64,000 bases of DNA from Ascidiimonas aurantiaca (GTDB taxonomy: Bacteria > Bacteroidota > Bacteroidia > Flavobacteriales > Flavobacteriaceae): positions 420,129-484,128 of the forward strand of contig NZ_JBBEWR010000002.1 in the NCBI RefSeq assembly GCF_037646345.1. The letters are read 5' to 3'. Positions 54,103-61,871 of this stretch are shown one piece after another. Below the pieces are notes generated by a model, which was not told the DNA's origin, searched no databases, and saw only the letters and a program-made list of their open reading frames with translations. The first letter of the stretch is position 1; the number at the start of each line of letters is the position of its first letter. The position numbers were made by a program, and so were the translations under genes.

Positions 54103-54239
54103 TTTGCAATTTTTTGCTGTTTTTTTTGCAAATTTTTTCTATATTAGTTGAAAATATGAAGATAAATTATTGCAAATATTGCAAAAAGTGGAAATTTCTT
54201 ATTTTGTAGTATTTAAAAAAATATTCTGATTTTTGCAGT
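54103..54239. promoter_or_regulatory. Candidate operator cluster (TTGCAA repeats) between nagB and the DeoR gene
   Basis: Five TTGCA-containing motifs lie in the divergent spacer: TTTGCAA at 54103, the palindrome TTTGCAAA at 54125, two ATTGCAAA copies at 54169 and 54178 (nine bases apart), and TTTTGCAG at 54231. The region between 54029 and 54255 is very rich in A and T, but the repetition of one hexamer is more than composition alone suggests. The adjacent DeoR-family gene is the likely binder; both transcription units start from here. Confidence 0.5.
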
Positions 54240-54255
54240 AAATAAATTATTCTAA

Positions 54256-55005
54256 ATGCTTAAAGAAGAAAGGCACCAGATTATTCTGAACGAAGTGCAT
54301 ATTCACAACCGTGTACTTTTGCCGGATATTGCAGAGATATTAAATGTTTCCGTAGATACGGTACGAAGGGACGTTAAAGAACTGGATGCTAAAAAAAAGC
54401 TTAAAAAAGTACATGGAGGTGCTGTATCTTTAGGGTTTAATATTTATAACTACCGAGAGCAGGATATTTATTTACACAAAAAAAAATCTGCAATAGCTGA
54501 AAAGGCCGTTAAATTGCTTAAAGAAGGTAATGTTGTATTAATAAGCGGAGGAACTACTAACCTGGAACTGGCCCGTATGATCCCTCCCAAGTTAAACCTT
54601 ACTTTTTTTACCCCCAGCCTTCCGGTGGCTATGCAGCTTCTTTCACAACCTAATGCAGAAGTAATATTCCTGGGAGGAAAATTATCAAAAGAAGCTCAAA
54701 TAGCAGTAGGAGGCAATGTAATTAACACTCTTTCCGATATTAAAACCGATATTTGTTTCCTGGGAACAGGTTATCTTGATCCCGTACACGGACTTACCGA
54801 ATTTGACTGGGAAGTCGTTCAGATAAAAAAAGCAATGATCAAAGCAGCACGCCGTACCGTTTTATTAACCATATCAGATAAATTACATTCGGTACAGCGC
54901 TATAAAACCTGTGATCTGCATGCAATAGATACTCTGGTAACCGAACTGGAACCCGATTCGGAAGCATTGCTTCCATTTAAAAATAACACGATTCATTTTC
55001 TTTAA
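54256..55005 (+). CDS. DeoR-family transcriptional regulator
   Basis: A 249-residue regulator. An N-terminal winged helix-turn-helix (about 6-60: RHQIILNEVHIHNRVLLPDIAE, VSVDTVRRDVKELDAKKK) is followed by a phosphosugar-sensing DeoRC domain (about 75-235: ISGGTTNLELARMIP, FFTPSLPVAM). Such proteins usually repress sugar genes and release DNA when a sugar phosphate binds. The effector here is probably MurNAc-6-P, GlcNAc-6-P or GlcN-6-P. An in-frame A9 tract (54478-54486) lies within the gene without disturbing it. murQ follows by eight bases. Confidence 0.92.
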   Translation: MLKEERHQIILNEVHIHNRVLLPDIAEILNVSVDTVRRDVKELDAKKKLKKVHGGAVSLGFNIYNYREQDIYLHKKKSAIAEKAVKLLKEGNVVLISGGTTNLELARMIPPKLNLTFFTPSLPVAMQLLSQPNAEVIFLGGKLSKEAQIAVGGNVINTLSDIKTDICFLGTGYLDPVHGLTEFDWEVVQIKKAMIKAARRTVLLTISDKLHSVQRYKTCDLHAIDTLVTELEPDSEALLPFKNNTIHFL

Positions 55006-55013
55006 AAGAAAAC

Positions 55014-55829
55014 ATGGCAACAAAACACAGAACCATCACAGAAGAACCCTCATTATACGATTCACTGGAATCAATGAAAACCAGTGAAATATTAATGAAT
55101 ATTAATAAAGAAGATAAAAAAGTAGCAGAAGCTGTAGAGAAAACAATACCGGTTATAAGTGGTTTGGTAGATGAAATTACCAAAAGGTTTGGCAAAGGCG
55201 GACGCCTTTTTTATATAGGAGCTGGTACCAGCGGGCGCCTGGGTATTCTGGATGCTTCTGAAATACCTCCAACATACGGACTGCCGCACGACCGGGTAAT
55301 AGGACTTATAGCAGGAGGAGACAGTGCTATCAGAAAAGCAGTAGAGTTTGCCGAAGACGATTTGGAGCAGGCATGGAAAGATCTTATGAAATATAATATT
55401 ACTGTAAATGATACTGTGATAGGTATTGCTGCTTCAGGAACTACTCCTTATGTTTTAGGAGGAGTGCGGAAAGCCAGAGAAAATGGGATACTTACTGCCT
55501 GTATAACCAATAACCCGGGTTCTCCTCTGTCACAGGCAGTTGATCATTCTATTGAAGTAGTTGTAGGCCCGGAATTTATAACCGGAAGTACACGAATGAA
55601 AAGTGGAACATCCCAAAAGCTGGTGCTTAATATGATCTCTACCAGTCTTATGATTAAAATAGGAAGAGTACAGGGAAATAAAATGGTGAATATGCAGCTT
55701 AACAATAATAAGCTGGTAGATCGTGGCGTACGCTTCATTATGGAAGAGCTACTGGTTTCCAAAGAAGAAGCCCAAGCGCTTCTTACCCGCTATGGTTCCG
55801 TAAAAAAAGCCATTACTTCCCGACAGTAA
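55014..55829 (+). CDS. murQ: N-acetylmuramic acid 6-phosphate etherase
   Basis: A 271-residue SIS-domain enzyme that removes the lactyl ether of MurNAc-6-P, giving GlcNAc-6-P and D-lactate. Hallmarks are GAGTSGRLGILDASEIPPTYG with the catalytic Glu, a second Glu in IRKAVEFAEDD, IGIAASGTTPYVLGG and TGSTRMKSGTSQKL. It is somewhat shorter than E. coli MurQ (298), mostly at the C-terminus. It is transcribed with the DeoR gene and works directly after AnmK, whose gene is 14 kb away at the other end of the locus. Confidence 0.95.
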   Translation: MATKHRTITEEPSLYDSLESMKTSEILMNINKEDKKVAEAVEKTIPVISGLVDEITKRFGKGGRLFYIGAGTSGRLGILDASEIPPTYGLPHDRVIGLIAGGDSAIRKAVEFAEDDLEQAWKDLMKYNITVNDTVIGIAASGTTPYVLGGVRKARENGILTACITNNPGSPLSQAVDHSIEVVVGPEFITGSTRMKSGTSQKLVLNMISTSLMIKIGRVQGNKMVNMQLNNNKLVDRGVRFIMEELLVSKEEAQALLTRYGSVKKAITSRQ

Positions 55830-55908
55830 TATATTGATCTACTTAATCTATTCACAGACACTATAAAGGGTAGAGGCAGTAAAGCAAATTTTATTATTGA
55901 TCATTGTT

Positions 55909-57036
55909 TTAAGGTTGCTCTGTTTCCGGTACAATTCTCAATATACCTTTTCCTTCTACGGCCAGATAAATATATCCGTCAGGGCCCTGTCGTACATCGC
56001 GAACCCTGCCAATACCGTCAAATAATCTTTCTGTGTTTTTCACTGTATTCCCTTCTATAGATACTAATTCCAGGTATTGGAAAACCAGTGACCCTACCAA
56101 CAGTTCGCCATCCCATTTTGGGTACTTATTAGAGTTTACAAAAGCCATACCACTGGGAGCAATAGAGGGAGTCCATTGATACAAAGGATCTTCCATTCCG
56201 GGTAAAGAAGTATTTTCAGTAATGGGTGTGCCGTTATAATTAGTGCCAAAAGTGGCGAGGGGCCACCCGTAATTTTCACCTTTTTTAATAATATTTATTT
56301 CGTCGCCTCCTCTGGGCCCATGCTCATGAGTCCATATCTCTCCGGTAGCTGGGTGTAGGGCCATTCCCTGGATATTGCGGTGCCCGTAGCTGTATGTAGC
56401 CGTTTTAGCGTTGGTTTCATTTACAAAAGGATTATCTGAAGGTATGCGCCCGTCATCATGCAGCCGGTACACTTTACCACCATCGCGCGTGATATCCTGA
56501 GGGTTTTCATCCCGGTTTCCCCGATCTCCAATAGAGAAATATACAAAACCATTTCTGTCAAAAATAACTCTGGAACCAAAATGCTGACCGGCAGTAGTAT
56601 TGGGCACGGCTTTGTATAGTACCTCTACGGATTCTAACCGGTTATTTACAAGTGCAGCTCGTACCAAAGCCGTATTTCCTCCGTTTCCACTTCCTTCATC
56701 AGAAGCCAAAGTAAGATATATCAGGTTGTTGGAATCAAAATCAGGGTGAACCGCTACATCTAATAATCCACCCTGACCGCTAAAATATACCGGAGGTACA
56801 TTTTGGATCTGAATTTTTTCACCATTTTTAAAATGGATGAGGTTTCCGGATTTTTCTGTAAAAAGAAAACTACCATCGGGAAGAAAATCCATTCCCCATG
56901 GAATTTCACTAGTAGCAGCCACAGTTTCCAGTGTATAGGTAACTGTGCCATTAGTTGGTGTTTCATTTTTGCTTTCCTGGGCACAGGAAACAAAAACAAT
57001 GATACCTGAAAGAAAAGTTATGAATTGATTTCTCAT
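55909..57036 (-). CDS. PQQ-dependent aldose/sorbosone dehydrogenase-like lipoprotein
   Basis: A 375-residue lipoprotein (lipobox FVSCAQ, Cys 18) with a six-bladed propeller of the soluble glucose/sorbosone dehydrogenase type. Typical motifs are IPWGMDFLPDGSFLFTEK, GGLLDVAVHPDFDSN, GQHFGSRVIFDRNGF, the catalytic His region GHRNIQGMALHP and WTHEHGPRGGDEINI. It would oxidise a sugar in the periplasm and pass electrons to the respiratory chain, using PQQ taken up from outside. The gene stands alone before the tRNA gene. Confidence 0.88.
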   Translation of the reverse strand: MRNQFITFLSGIIVFVSCAQESKNETPTNGTVTYTLETVAATSEIPWGMDFLPDGSFLFTEKSGNLIHFKNGEKIQIQNVPPVYFSGQGGLLDVAVHPDFDSNNLIYLTLASDEGSGNGGNTALVRAALVNNRLESVEVLYKAVPNTTAGQHFGSRVIFDRNGFVYFSIGDRGNRDENPQDITRDGGKVYRLHDDGRIPSDNPFVNETNAKTATYSYGHRNIQGMALHPATGEIWTHEHGPRGGDEINIIKKGENYGWPLATFGTNYNGTPITENTSLPGMEDPLYQWTPSIAPSGMAFVNSNKYPKWDGELLVGSLVFQYLELVSIEGNTVKNTERLFDGIGRVRDVRQGPDGYIYLAVEGKGILRIVPETEQP

Positions 57037-57210
57037 GGCAATAAGTTTTATGAAAATTACGAATAAAGCAGTTGAATATCAAAATGCATTTTAATATATA
57101 CGCAAAGAAACGGGTATTAGATCGTTTCCTTATGCACTCTTTGGTTGATGTCAATGGCAGATAAGATATGAATAATGGTTTAAAGTTTATTTATTCTTTT
57201 ATAAAACAAG

Positions 57211-57240
57211 TTGCTATTTTGGGGAGTTTTTATATTTTTG
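57211..57240 (+). promoter_or_regulatory. Promoter of the tRNA-Pro gene
   Basis: TATTTTTG at 57233-57240 (TAnnTTTG) with TTGC at 57211-57214 and an 18-base spacer; the tRNA begins about 55 bases further on. Confidence 0.5.
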
Positions 57241-57294
57241 CGTTCCCAAAGTAGATGCCTGAATACGTATTGTAGAAAAGGAGTTATACAAAAT

Positions 57295-57367
57295 CGGGAT
57301 GTGGCGCAGTTGGTAGCGTACACGCATGGGGTGCGTGTGGTCGCTGGTTCGAGTCCAGTCATCCCGA
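57295..57367 (+). tRNA. tRNA-Pro (anticodon GGG)
   Basis: The 73-base sequence folds into a full cloverleaf: acceptor CGGGATG / CATCCCG, D-stem GCGC / GCGT, anticodon stem CACGC / GCGTG with loop ATGGGGT (anticodon GGG), and T-arm GCTGG-TTCGAGT-CCAGT. The discriminator is A and CCA is not encoded. It reads CCC and CCU. It is directly followed by an integrase gene, making its 3' end a probable attachment site. Confidence 0.93.
57348..57367 (+). other. Possible attachment site (tRNA-Pro 3' end)
   Basis: The T-arm and acceptor 3' strand of the tRNA, a common tyrosine-integrase target. No second copy of this 20-base sequence was found by eye between here and 64,000, so attR, if present, is outside the window. 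The element may also use another site in 57368-57550. Confidence 0.4.
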
Positions 57368-57390
57368 CGAACCACTTTTCAAGTGGTATT

Positions 57391-57430
57391 AAAGCACTGT
57401 TAACTGACTGGTTGACAGTGCTTTTTGTTT
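57391..57430 (+). terminator. Terminator after tRNA-Pro
   Basis: A 14-bp stem AAAGCACTGTTAAC / GTTGACAGTGCTTT (one T-G pair) with loop TGACTG, followed by TTGTTTTT. Confidence 0.88.
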
Positions 57431-57469
57431 TTATTGAATTCATCTGATATCATTTAAAACCAAGTTTTT

Positions 57470-57501
57470 GGTGTGCAAAAAGGTGAGCACACCGGCACAC
57501 T
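57470..57501 (+). repeat. Short inverted repeats upstream of the integrase gene
   Basis: GGTGTGC (57470-57476) pairs with GCACACC (57487-57493) across ten bases, and GGCACAC recurs at 57495-57501. They lie between the tRNA and the integrase gene, where integrase arm or excisionase sites are usual. They could be an operator for the integrase promoter. Confidence 0.5.
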
Positions 57502-57583
57502 GATTGTTGTAGTTTTAGGTATGAACGATTGAGGTCAAGGGCAGTCCGACCAGTAACAATTGTTCAATTTAAAAGATTACAAC

Positions 57584-58855
57584 ATGCGGACAGACAGTAC
57601 TTTAGGAATCAATTTCTTCGTCAGGAAAAAACGCAATGACCCTAACATATACGATATCTATGTTCGTATCACGGTCAAAAAGGAGCGTGCAGAAATCAGT
57701 ATCAAACGGGACATTCCGGTGTGCAATTGGGACAAAACCCGTGGAAAGGCATTACCGATCAACAGAATATTGGAGGATCTGAACGCATACCTTGATACAG
57801 TTTATGGGGAAATCCTCAATGTCCATAGGGAACTGCATATGGAAAGGACATTGATCACGGCAAGATCTATCAAGGCCAGGTATGTCGGGGAGGACGAAGT
57901 GAACCACACCCTCTTGGAACTTTTCGAATATCATAATTCCAATATGGTCAATGCCCTAAAGCCCGGGACCATGAAAAACTACTTCTCCACAGAGAAATAT
58001 TTAAGAGGTTATATCAGCACAAGACTTAAGACAAGTGATGTACCTCTTAATGACCTAAAGCATAAGTTCATTTTGGATTTTGAACATTACATAAAGACAT
58101 TCAAGCCTAAAAAGAACCGAAAGACCTGTTCCAACAATGGTACCATGAAACATTTGGAGCGCTTGATGAAGGTCACAAGACTTGGGGTAAGACTAGAATG
58201 GCTGGACAAGGACCCGTTCAGGAACTTCAAGTTACATTTTGAAAAGTTTGACCGCAATTATCTTACCCAAAGAGAGATTGACCTGATTGACAACACCACT
58301 TTCATGAACGTTGGAAGGGAAAGGGTAAAGGATATTTTCCTGTTCAGTTGCTATAGAGGGCTCACCTTTATGGACATCAAACTTCTGACCAGGGACAATA
58401 TCAGTAAAGGAGTTGACCGAAACTATTGGATATACACTAAAAGGATAAAGACCAACAAATCAGTTAAGATTCCCATGCTCCCAAAAGCGGTGGAAATTAT
58501 GGAAAAATACGAAAACCTCCCCATTGAAAACAACAGTTTATTGCCTGTTTACAGTAACCAAAAGACCAATGCGTATCTGAAGGAAATAGTGAGGGTCTGT
58601 GGAATCCATAAGAATATTTCCTTCCATGTGGCGAGGCACACTTTTGCCACAACCGTTACGCTATCAAACGGGGTCCCGATAGAAACGGTGTCCAAGATGT
58701 TGGGACATACCAAATTGTCCACTACCCAGATCTATGCCAGGGTGCTGCAGGAAAAAATCGGGGAGGATATGCAGAGAGTAATGGAGATATATTCCAAAAG
58801 CCCAACGAATGGCCTTTTGAGAAAATCAGGAGATGGAGTTGCAATGAAAAACTGA
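57584..58855 (+). CDS. Tyrosine recombinase / integrase of an integrative element
   Basis: A 423-residue phage-type integrase. An arm-binding N-terminal domain (about 5-95) is followed by a SAM-like core-binding domain (about 105-205) and the catalytic domain. The active site is complete: Arg258 (CYRGLTFMDI), His348-x-x-Arg351 (HVARHTFATT), His375 (MLGHTKLSTTQ) and the nucleophile Tyr384 (IYARV). This type is common on Bacteroidota conjugative and mobilisable elements. The ATG at 57584 is preferred to the TTG 24 bases before. It is transcribed away from the tRNA gene. G+C and AGG/GGG codon use is higher than in the genes to its left. Confidence 0.95.
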   Translation: MRTDSTLGINFFVRKKRNDPNIYDIYVRITVKKERAEISIKRDIPVCNWDKTRGKALPINRILEDLNAYLDTVYGEILNVHRELHMERTLITARSIKARYVGEDEVNHTLLELFEYHNSNMVNALKPGTMKNYFSTEKYLRGYISTRLKTSDVPLNDLKHKFILDFEHYIKTFKPKKNRKTCSNNGTMKHLERLMKVTRLGVRLEWLDKDPFRNFKLHFEKFDRNYLTQREIDLIDNTTFMNVGRERVKDIFLFSCYRGLTFMDIKLLTRDNISKGVDRNYWIYTKRIKTNKSVKIPMLPKAVEIMEKYENLPIENNSLLPVYSNQKTNAYLKEIVRVCGIHKNISFHVARHTFATTVTLSNGVPIETVSKMLGHTKLSTTQIYARVLQEKIGEDMQRVMEIYSKSPTNGLLRKSGDGVAMKN

Positions 58856-58859
58856 TAAT

Positions 58860-59075
58860 ATGGAATTTGAATATGAAGATTTTGATCGGATTAAGCAAAA
58901 GTCCGAGGGAGACAAAGGCAGAATAGAACTTACCTCAGAGATGTTAGATGACAATGGCTCCATATCTATTGAGCTTAGGGGTAGAGATTCGTCAAAGACG
59001 AATTCGAGATGTGTGTCTGTGGACACAATCTCGATTGCTCCCGGTGGTCACAATAAAAAAAAAGAGGTCGTTTAA
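58860..59075 (+). CDS. N-terminal part of a relaxosome (MobC-like) protein, before an A9 frameshift
   Basis: A 71-residue frame starting four bases after the integrase stop. The acidic N-terminal region (YEDFDRIKQKSEGDKGRIEL) resembles the front of Bacteroidota mobilisation proteins. It reaches the A9 tract at 59055-59063 and then ends with KKKEVV. The next frame, begun only in passing at 58948, supplies the basic and helix-rich remainder. Removing one A joins the two with a GGHNKKKRSFKGKTELIKF-type sequence. The residues of this frame before the tract look more protein-like than those of the other frame. Confidence 0.6.
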   Translation: MEFEYEDFDRIKQKSEGDKGRIELTSEMLDDNGSISIELRGRDSSKTNSRCVSVDTISIAPGGHNKKKEVV

Positions 59076-59373
59076 GGGGAAGACCGAACTGATAAAATTC
59101 AGGTGCACGCCCTTTGAAAAGAAACTGCTGAAGAACCGGGCGAAAAGATGCGGACTTACCCTGAGCGAGTATTTCAGAAGGGTGGCTTTTGATAAAAAAG
59201 TGACCGAACGCCTTACAGAGGAAGAAATTATCATTTACAGGATGCTGATGAAGTTCCATAATAACTTCAGATCCATTGGTAACATGTACAAGAAGCGGAA
59301 CCCTCATCTGACTGAAAAGGTATACTGGCTGGCCGATGAGATAAGGGAGCACCTCAAAAAGTTCAGGATATGA
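58948..59373 (+). CDS. Relaxosome accessory protein (MobC-like), main part
   Basis: The 141-codon frame carries a conserved C-terminal region from about residue 42: ELIKFRCTPFEKKLLKNRAK, GLTLSEYFRRVAFDKKV and the helix EEIIIYRMLMKFHNNFRSIGN. This is a ribbon-helix-helix/MobC-type DNA-binding protein that guides the relaxase to oriT. The first ~38 residues of this frame (MTMAPYLLSLG) are probably not real; the upstream part belongs to the frame beginning at 58860 and is broken by the A9 tract. Its ATGA stop overlaps the relaxase start. Confidence 0.72.
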   Translation: MTMAPYLLSLGVEIRQRRIRDVCLWTQSRLLPVVTIKKKRSFKGKTELIKFRCTPFEKKLLKNRAKRCGLTLSEYFRRVAFDKKVTERLTEEEIIIYRMLMKFHNNFRSIGNMYKKRNPHLTEKVYWLADEIREHLKKFRI

Positions 59374-60230
59374 TTGGTAAGGGAAGGGCCATATCACATA
59401 CCAAGGCTTCCATGGCCTATGGGTGGAACCAGGAGAAGGATGCCGAAGTCGTGTTCAAACAGGAACTCATTGGCAACAATCCTGAAGAAGTAACCCAGGA
59501 ATTCAAAATGCTACAGAAACAGAATTACAATTGCAAGAGGAACACCCTTTCCTTTGTCCTTAGTCCCACGATTAAAGATGGACAACGGTTAAAACAGAAA
59601 GAACTTGAAAAAATATGCCAAAGGTTCATGGAACGGATGAAACTTGGAAAAAGACAGGCCATTGCCTTTGTTCATAGGGACAAGCAGCATGCTCACATCC
59701 ATTTATACGTGAATAGAATCGATTACCAAGGAAGAGCGTACAACGACAGCTATATTGGCAAACGGAGCCAGCAGTCGGCCGAAAAAGTGGCGGAGCAACT
59801 GCAGCTGACAACGGTTAGGCAGGTGCAAATGGAAAAGGAGTTTTTGCTCAATGATGTCAGGCAGGAGATTAAGAGAAGGCACGTACTTACACTCAAACAA
59901 TTTTCACCAACGAACTTCAACGACTATATGAAATTTATGGATACCAATAGTGTCAAAGTGATTCCTAGTATCAACAGGGCAGGAAAGCTTCAGGGGTTCC
60001 GTTTCGAGTTCGATGGCCACAGCCTAAAGGGCAGCGAGGTGCACCGGAGCATGACGGGTGGCAATATCGGATATATGCTCTATGGGCAATCAAGTAGTAT
60101 GGTAAAAATAAGGCCAGTGAAGATCTTGGACAAAACAATGCCCATATCCCCCAATTTGATTGCCAGCATTGCCAAAAAAGTAGCCAAACAAGCAATCAAA
60201 CGCTCAGTTCACCTGGGAATGGGAATCTAA
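59370..60230 (+). CDS. Relaxase / mobilisation nuclease (MobA/MOBP-type)
   Basis: A 286-residue relaxase that nicks oriT and leads the strand into a recipient. The metal-binding histidine motif HRDKQHAHIHLYVNR (102-116) is intact. A candidate N-terminal Tyr lies in MAYGWN (Y17). The region TLSFVLSPTIKDGQRL before the His motif is typical. It is shorter than many MobA proteins (350-450), lacking a long C-terminal extension. It overlaps the MobC-like gene by four bases (ATGA). An oriT is expected near the start of this gene group but was not recognised. Confidence 0.88.
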   Translation: MIGKGRAISHTKASMAYGWNQEKDAEVVFKQELIGNNPEEVTQEFKMLQKQNYNCKRNTLSFVLSPTIKDGQRLKQKELEKICQRFMERMKLGKRQAIAFVHRDKQHAHIHLYVNRIDYQGRAYNDSYIGKRSQQSAEKVAEQLQLTTVRQVQMEKEFLLNDVRQEIKRRHVLTLKQFSPTNFNDYMKFMDTNSVKVIPSINRAGKLQGFRFEFDGHSLKGSEVHRSMTGGNIGYMLYGQSSSMVKIRPVKILDKTMPISPNLIASIAKKVAKQAIKRSVHLGMGI

Positions 60231-60242
60231 AATATCAGAACT

Positions 60243-60617
60243 ATGGCAACGATGAAAGAATATATGGAAGTGTTGACCTCTGAAATGGAGGCTTTCCGCA
60301 GTGACGTTGACAGATTGGAAAAAATCAATGACCAGTTGAAGGATACCGAAGTTTCCATTGATGTAAAGGAGATCAAAGCTCTTTTAAAAGAACACCAGGC
60401 CGGACTGGAAAGACAAAGCGAGCAGCAGGAAAGGTTCCATGCAAAAATGGAATCACTTTTTCAAAGGGCCGGCGTTTACCCTAAATGGGCGATTATTGTA
60501 TTTATATTGGCAATCCTGCTCTCCGTTACCTCATTGGCCTACGTCTACTGGACAAAAGTTACCCAGGAAGAAGATAAAGGGACCACTTCGATTGTAAGCC
60601 CCGGTACCAGGGGATAA
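60243..60617 (+). CDS. Small membrane protein with coiled coil, in a mobilisation cassette
   Basis: A 124-residue protein. The N-terminal ~80 residues form an acidic coiled coil (MEVLTSEMEAFRSDVDRLEKI and LLKEHQAGLERQSEQQERF), then one membrane span (about 83-103, WAIIVFILAILLSVTSLAYVYW) and a short tail. It starts 12 bases after the relaxase stop. Such proteins follow the relaxase in many Bacteroidota mobilisable elements and may anchor the relaxosome to a coupling complex, but this is not established. Confidence 0.72.
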   Translation: MATMKEYMEVLTSEMEAFRSDVDRLEKINDQLKDTEVSIDVKEIKALLKEHQAGLERQSEQQERFHAKMESLFQRAGVYPKWAIIVFILAILLSVTSLAYVYWTKVTQEEDKGTTSIVSPGTRG

Positions 60618-61001
60618 CAAAAAAGGGTCTGTGGACCATTGTTTTTTTTGTTGGTTTGATTCCTTCCTACTGATATGACATTATTTTGGGCATCGTCCCT
60701 ATTCTTCAATGTTATAAAAATGTAAAGTTTAATACTCTTTTTGTTAAAAGGAGCAAAGGCTAGAAGCTCTAAAAGTATAAAAACCAATAACTTAATCTTA
60801 AATTATAGAAAAACCTTAAAAAAATTAAGATTTTTATTCAATCAAAAATAAATTTTTTTTCCTACTTTTATTGTTGCAACCATAAACCAAAAAACCTCAT
60901 TTTCCCTTTGAAGGCATTATCGGTTTTCTAGTTGGCCTATTTACTTGGGCCAGTGTACTTTTATGGATGTTTTTAATGTTTTCAACCCTAAAAAATATAA
61001 T
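60618..61001 (+). other. Gene-free spacer in the mobile element
   Basis: About 384 bases without a supported gene. It begins with a weak hairpin (GGTC / GACC, 60628-60640) followed by T8, a possible terminator of the mobilisation genes. The middle (60770-60870) is very rich in A and T, with repeated ATTTTT and AATAAATTTTTTTT, and could hold the promoter for the following gene (TATTGTTG at 60869-60876 is near consensus). I see no RNA gene. Confidence 0.5.
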
Positions 61002-61871
61002 ATGAGGCATCTTGTTTTCCCTATTTTGTTCTTTTCAATGTCGATTGCCTTTGCACAGGTGACCACGTCTTCATCAGGTAGGGTAAAGGAAATCAAAACG
61101 GACTTTGGGTTTGAGCAGATTGATGGGCAATATAACCGAACGGTCTTAAAATCTGGGTGGCTGTCTGAAATCGGAGATTACCTGAGTATCAAACATGGAG
61201 GGGGAAACGTAGAGACCTATACCTATGGTCTTAGGATAAGCGATGGACATGGCTTTGATTTTGGAAGGAATGATTTTGCGACCTCTTTTATAAAGGTCAA
61301 GACCAATGGCTATGTGGGTATTGGCACTTCAAACCCCCAGTATAAGCTTACGCTTAATGGAGGCAGCTTTTCCATAGGGGATGGGGGCAATGGTATTCCC
61401 TTTAAAATATGGGCAGGGAGTAGCGGAACTACAAACCATTTGAGAATAGGATCGGATATCGGCCATTATGGTGATGCAGTAGTAGAGCTCTACCAAAACT
61501 ATGGGGGAGGAACAGAACAAAATCCAGGCAAATTGGTCGTGAATGGGGATTTGGCCATTGGCACATCCAGACTTGGAGGATACCGACTCTCTGTAAAGGG
61601 AAAAATCCGTGCAGAAGAGATTAAGGTCGAAACGGGCTGGGCCGATTATGTCTTTAAAGAAGACTATGACCTACCTACTTTGGAGGAAGTGGAAAAACAT
61701 ATCCAAGAAAAAGGCCATCTGATCAACATACCATCAGCAAAAGAGGTCGAAGAAAATGGTATTCAACTCGGCGAGATGAACAAATTATTATTGGAGAAAA
61801 TCGAGGAACTCACACTTTACGTTATTGAGTTGAAAAAAGAGATAAACAAATTAAAACAAGATAAAAAATGA
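61002..61871 (+). CDS. Exported protein with VGIGT repeat and C-terminal coiled coil (tail-fibre-like)
   Basis: A 289-residue protein with a signal peptide (cleavage after AFAQ, about 18). The core is beta-rich with the family repeat VGIGTSNPQYKLTLNG and a collar region. The C-terminus is ETGWADYVFKEDYDLPTLEE, IPSAKEVEENGIQLGEMNKLL and a lysine-rich coiled coil (IEELTLYVIELKKEINKLKQ). The same C-terminus occurs in the gene at 62673-63842. Such proteins are common in Bacteroidota with unknown function; the coiled coil suggests a trimer. It overlaps the next small frame by ATGA. I start at 61002, the first ATG before the signal peptide. Confidence 0.75.
   Translation: MRHLVFPILFFSMSIAFAQVTTSSSGRVKEIKTDFGFEQIDGQYNRTVLKSGWLSEIGDYLSIKHGGGNVETYTYGLRISDGHGFDFGRNDFATSFIKVKTNGYVGIGTSNPQYKLTLNGGSFSIGDGGNGIPFKIWAGSSGTTNHLRIGSDIGHYGDAVVELYQNYGGGTEQNPGKLVVNGDLAIGTSRLGGYRLSVKGKIRAEEIKVETGWADYVFKEDYDLPTLEEVEKHIQEKGHLINIPSAKEVEENGIQLGEMNKLLLEKIEELTLYVIELKKEINKLKQDKK

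Noticed and set aside
57348..57367. Search for a second copy of the tRNA-Pro 3' end up to 64,000
   Set aside because: None found by eye, so the right border of the element is not called.
58975..59397. Minus-strand frames opposite the relaxosome gene
   Set aside because: They mirror the conserved MobC-like region and show no signal of their own.
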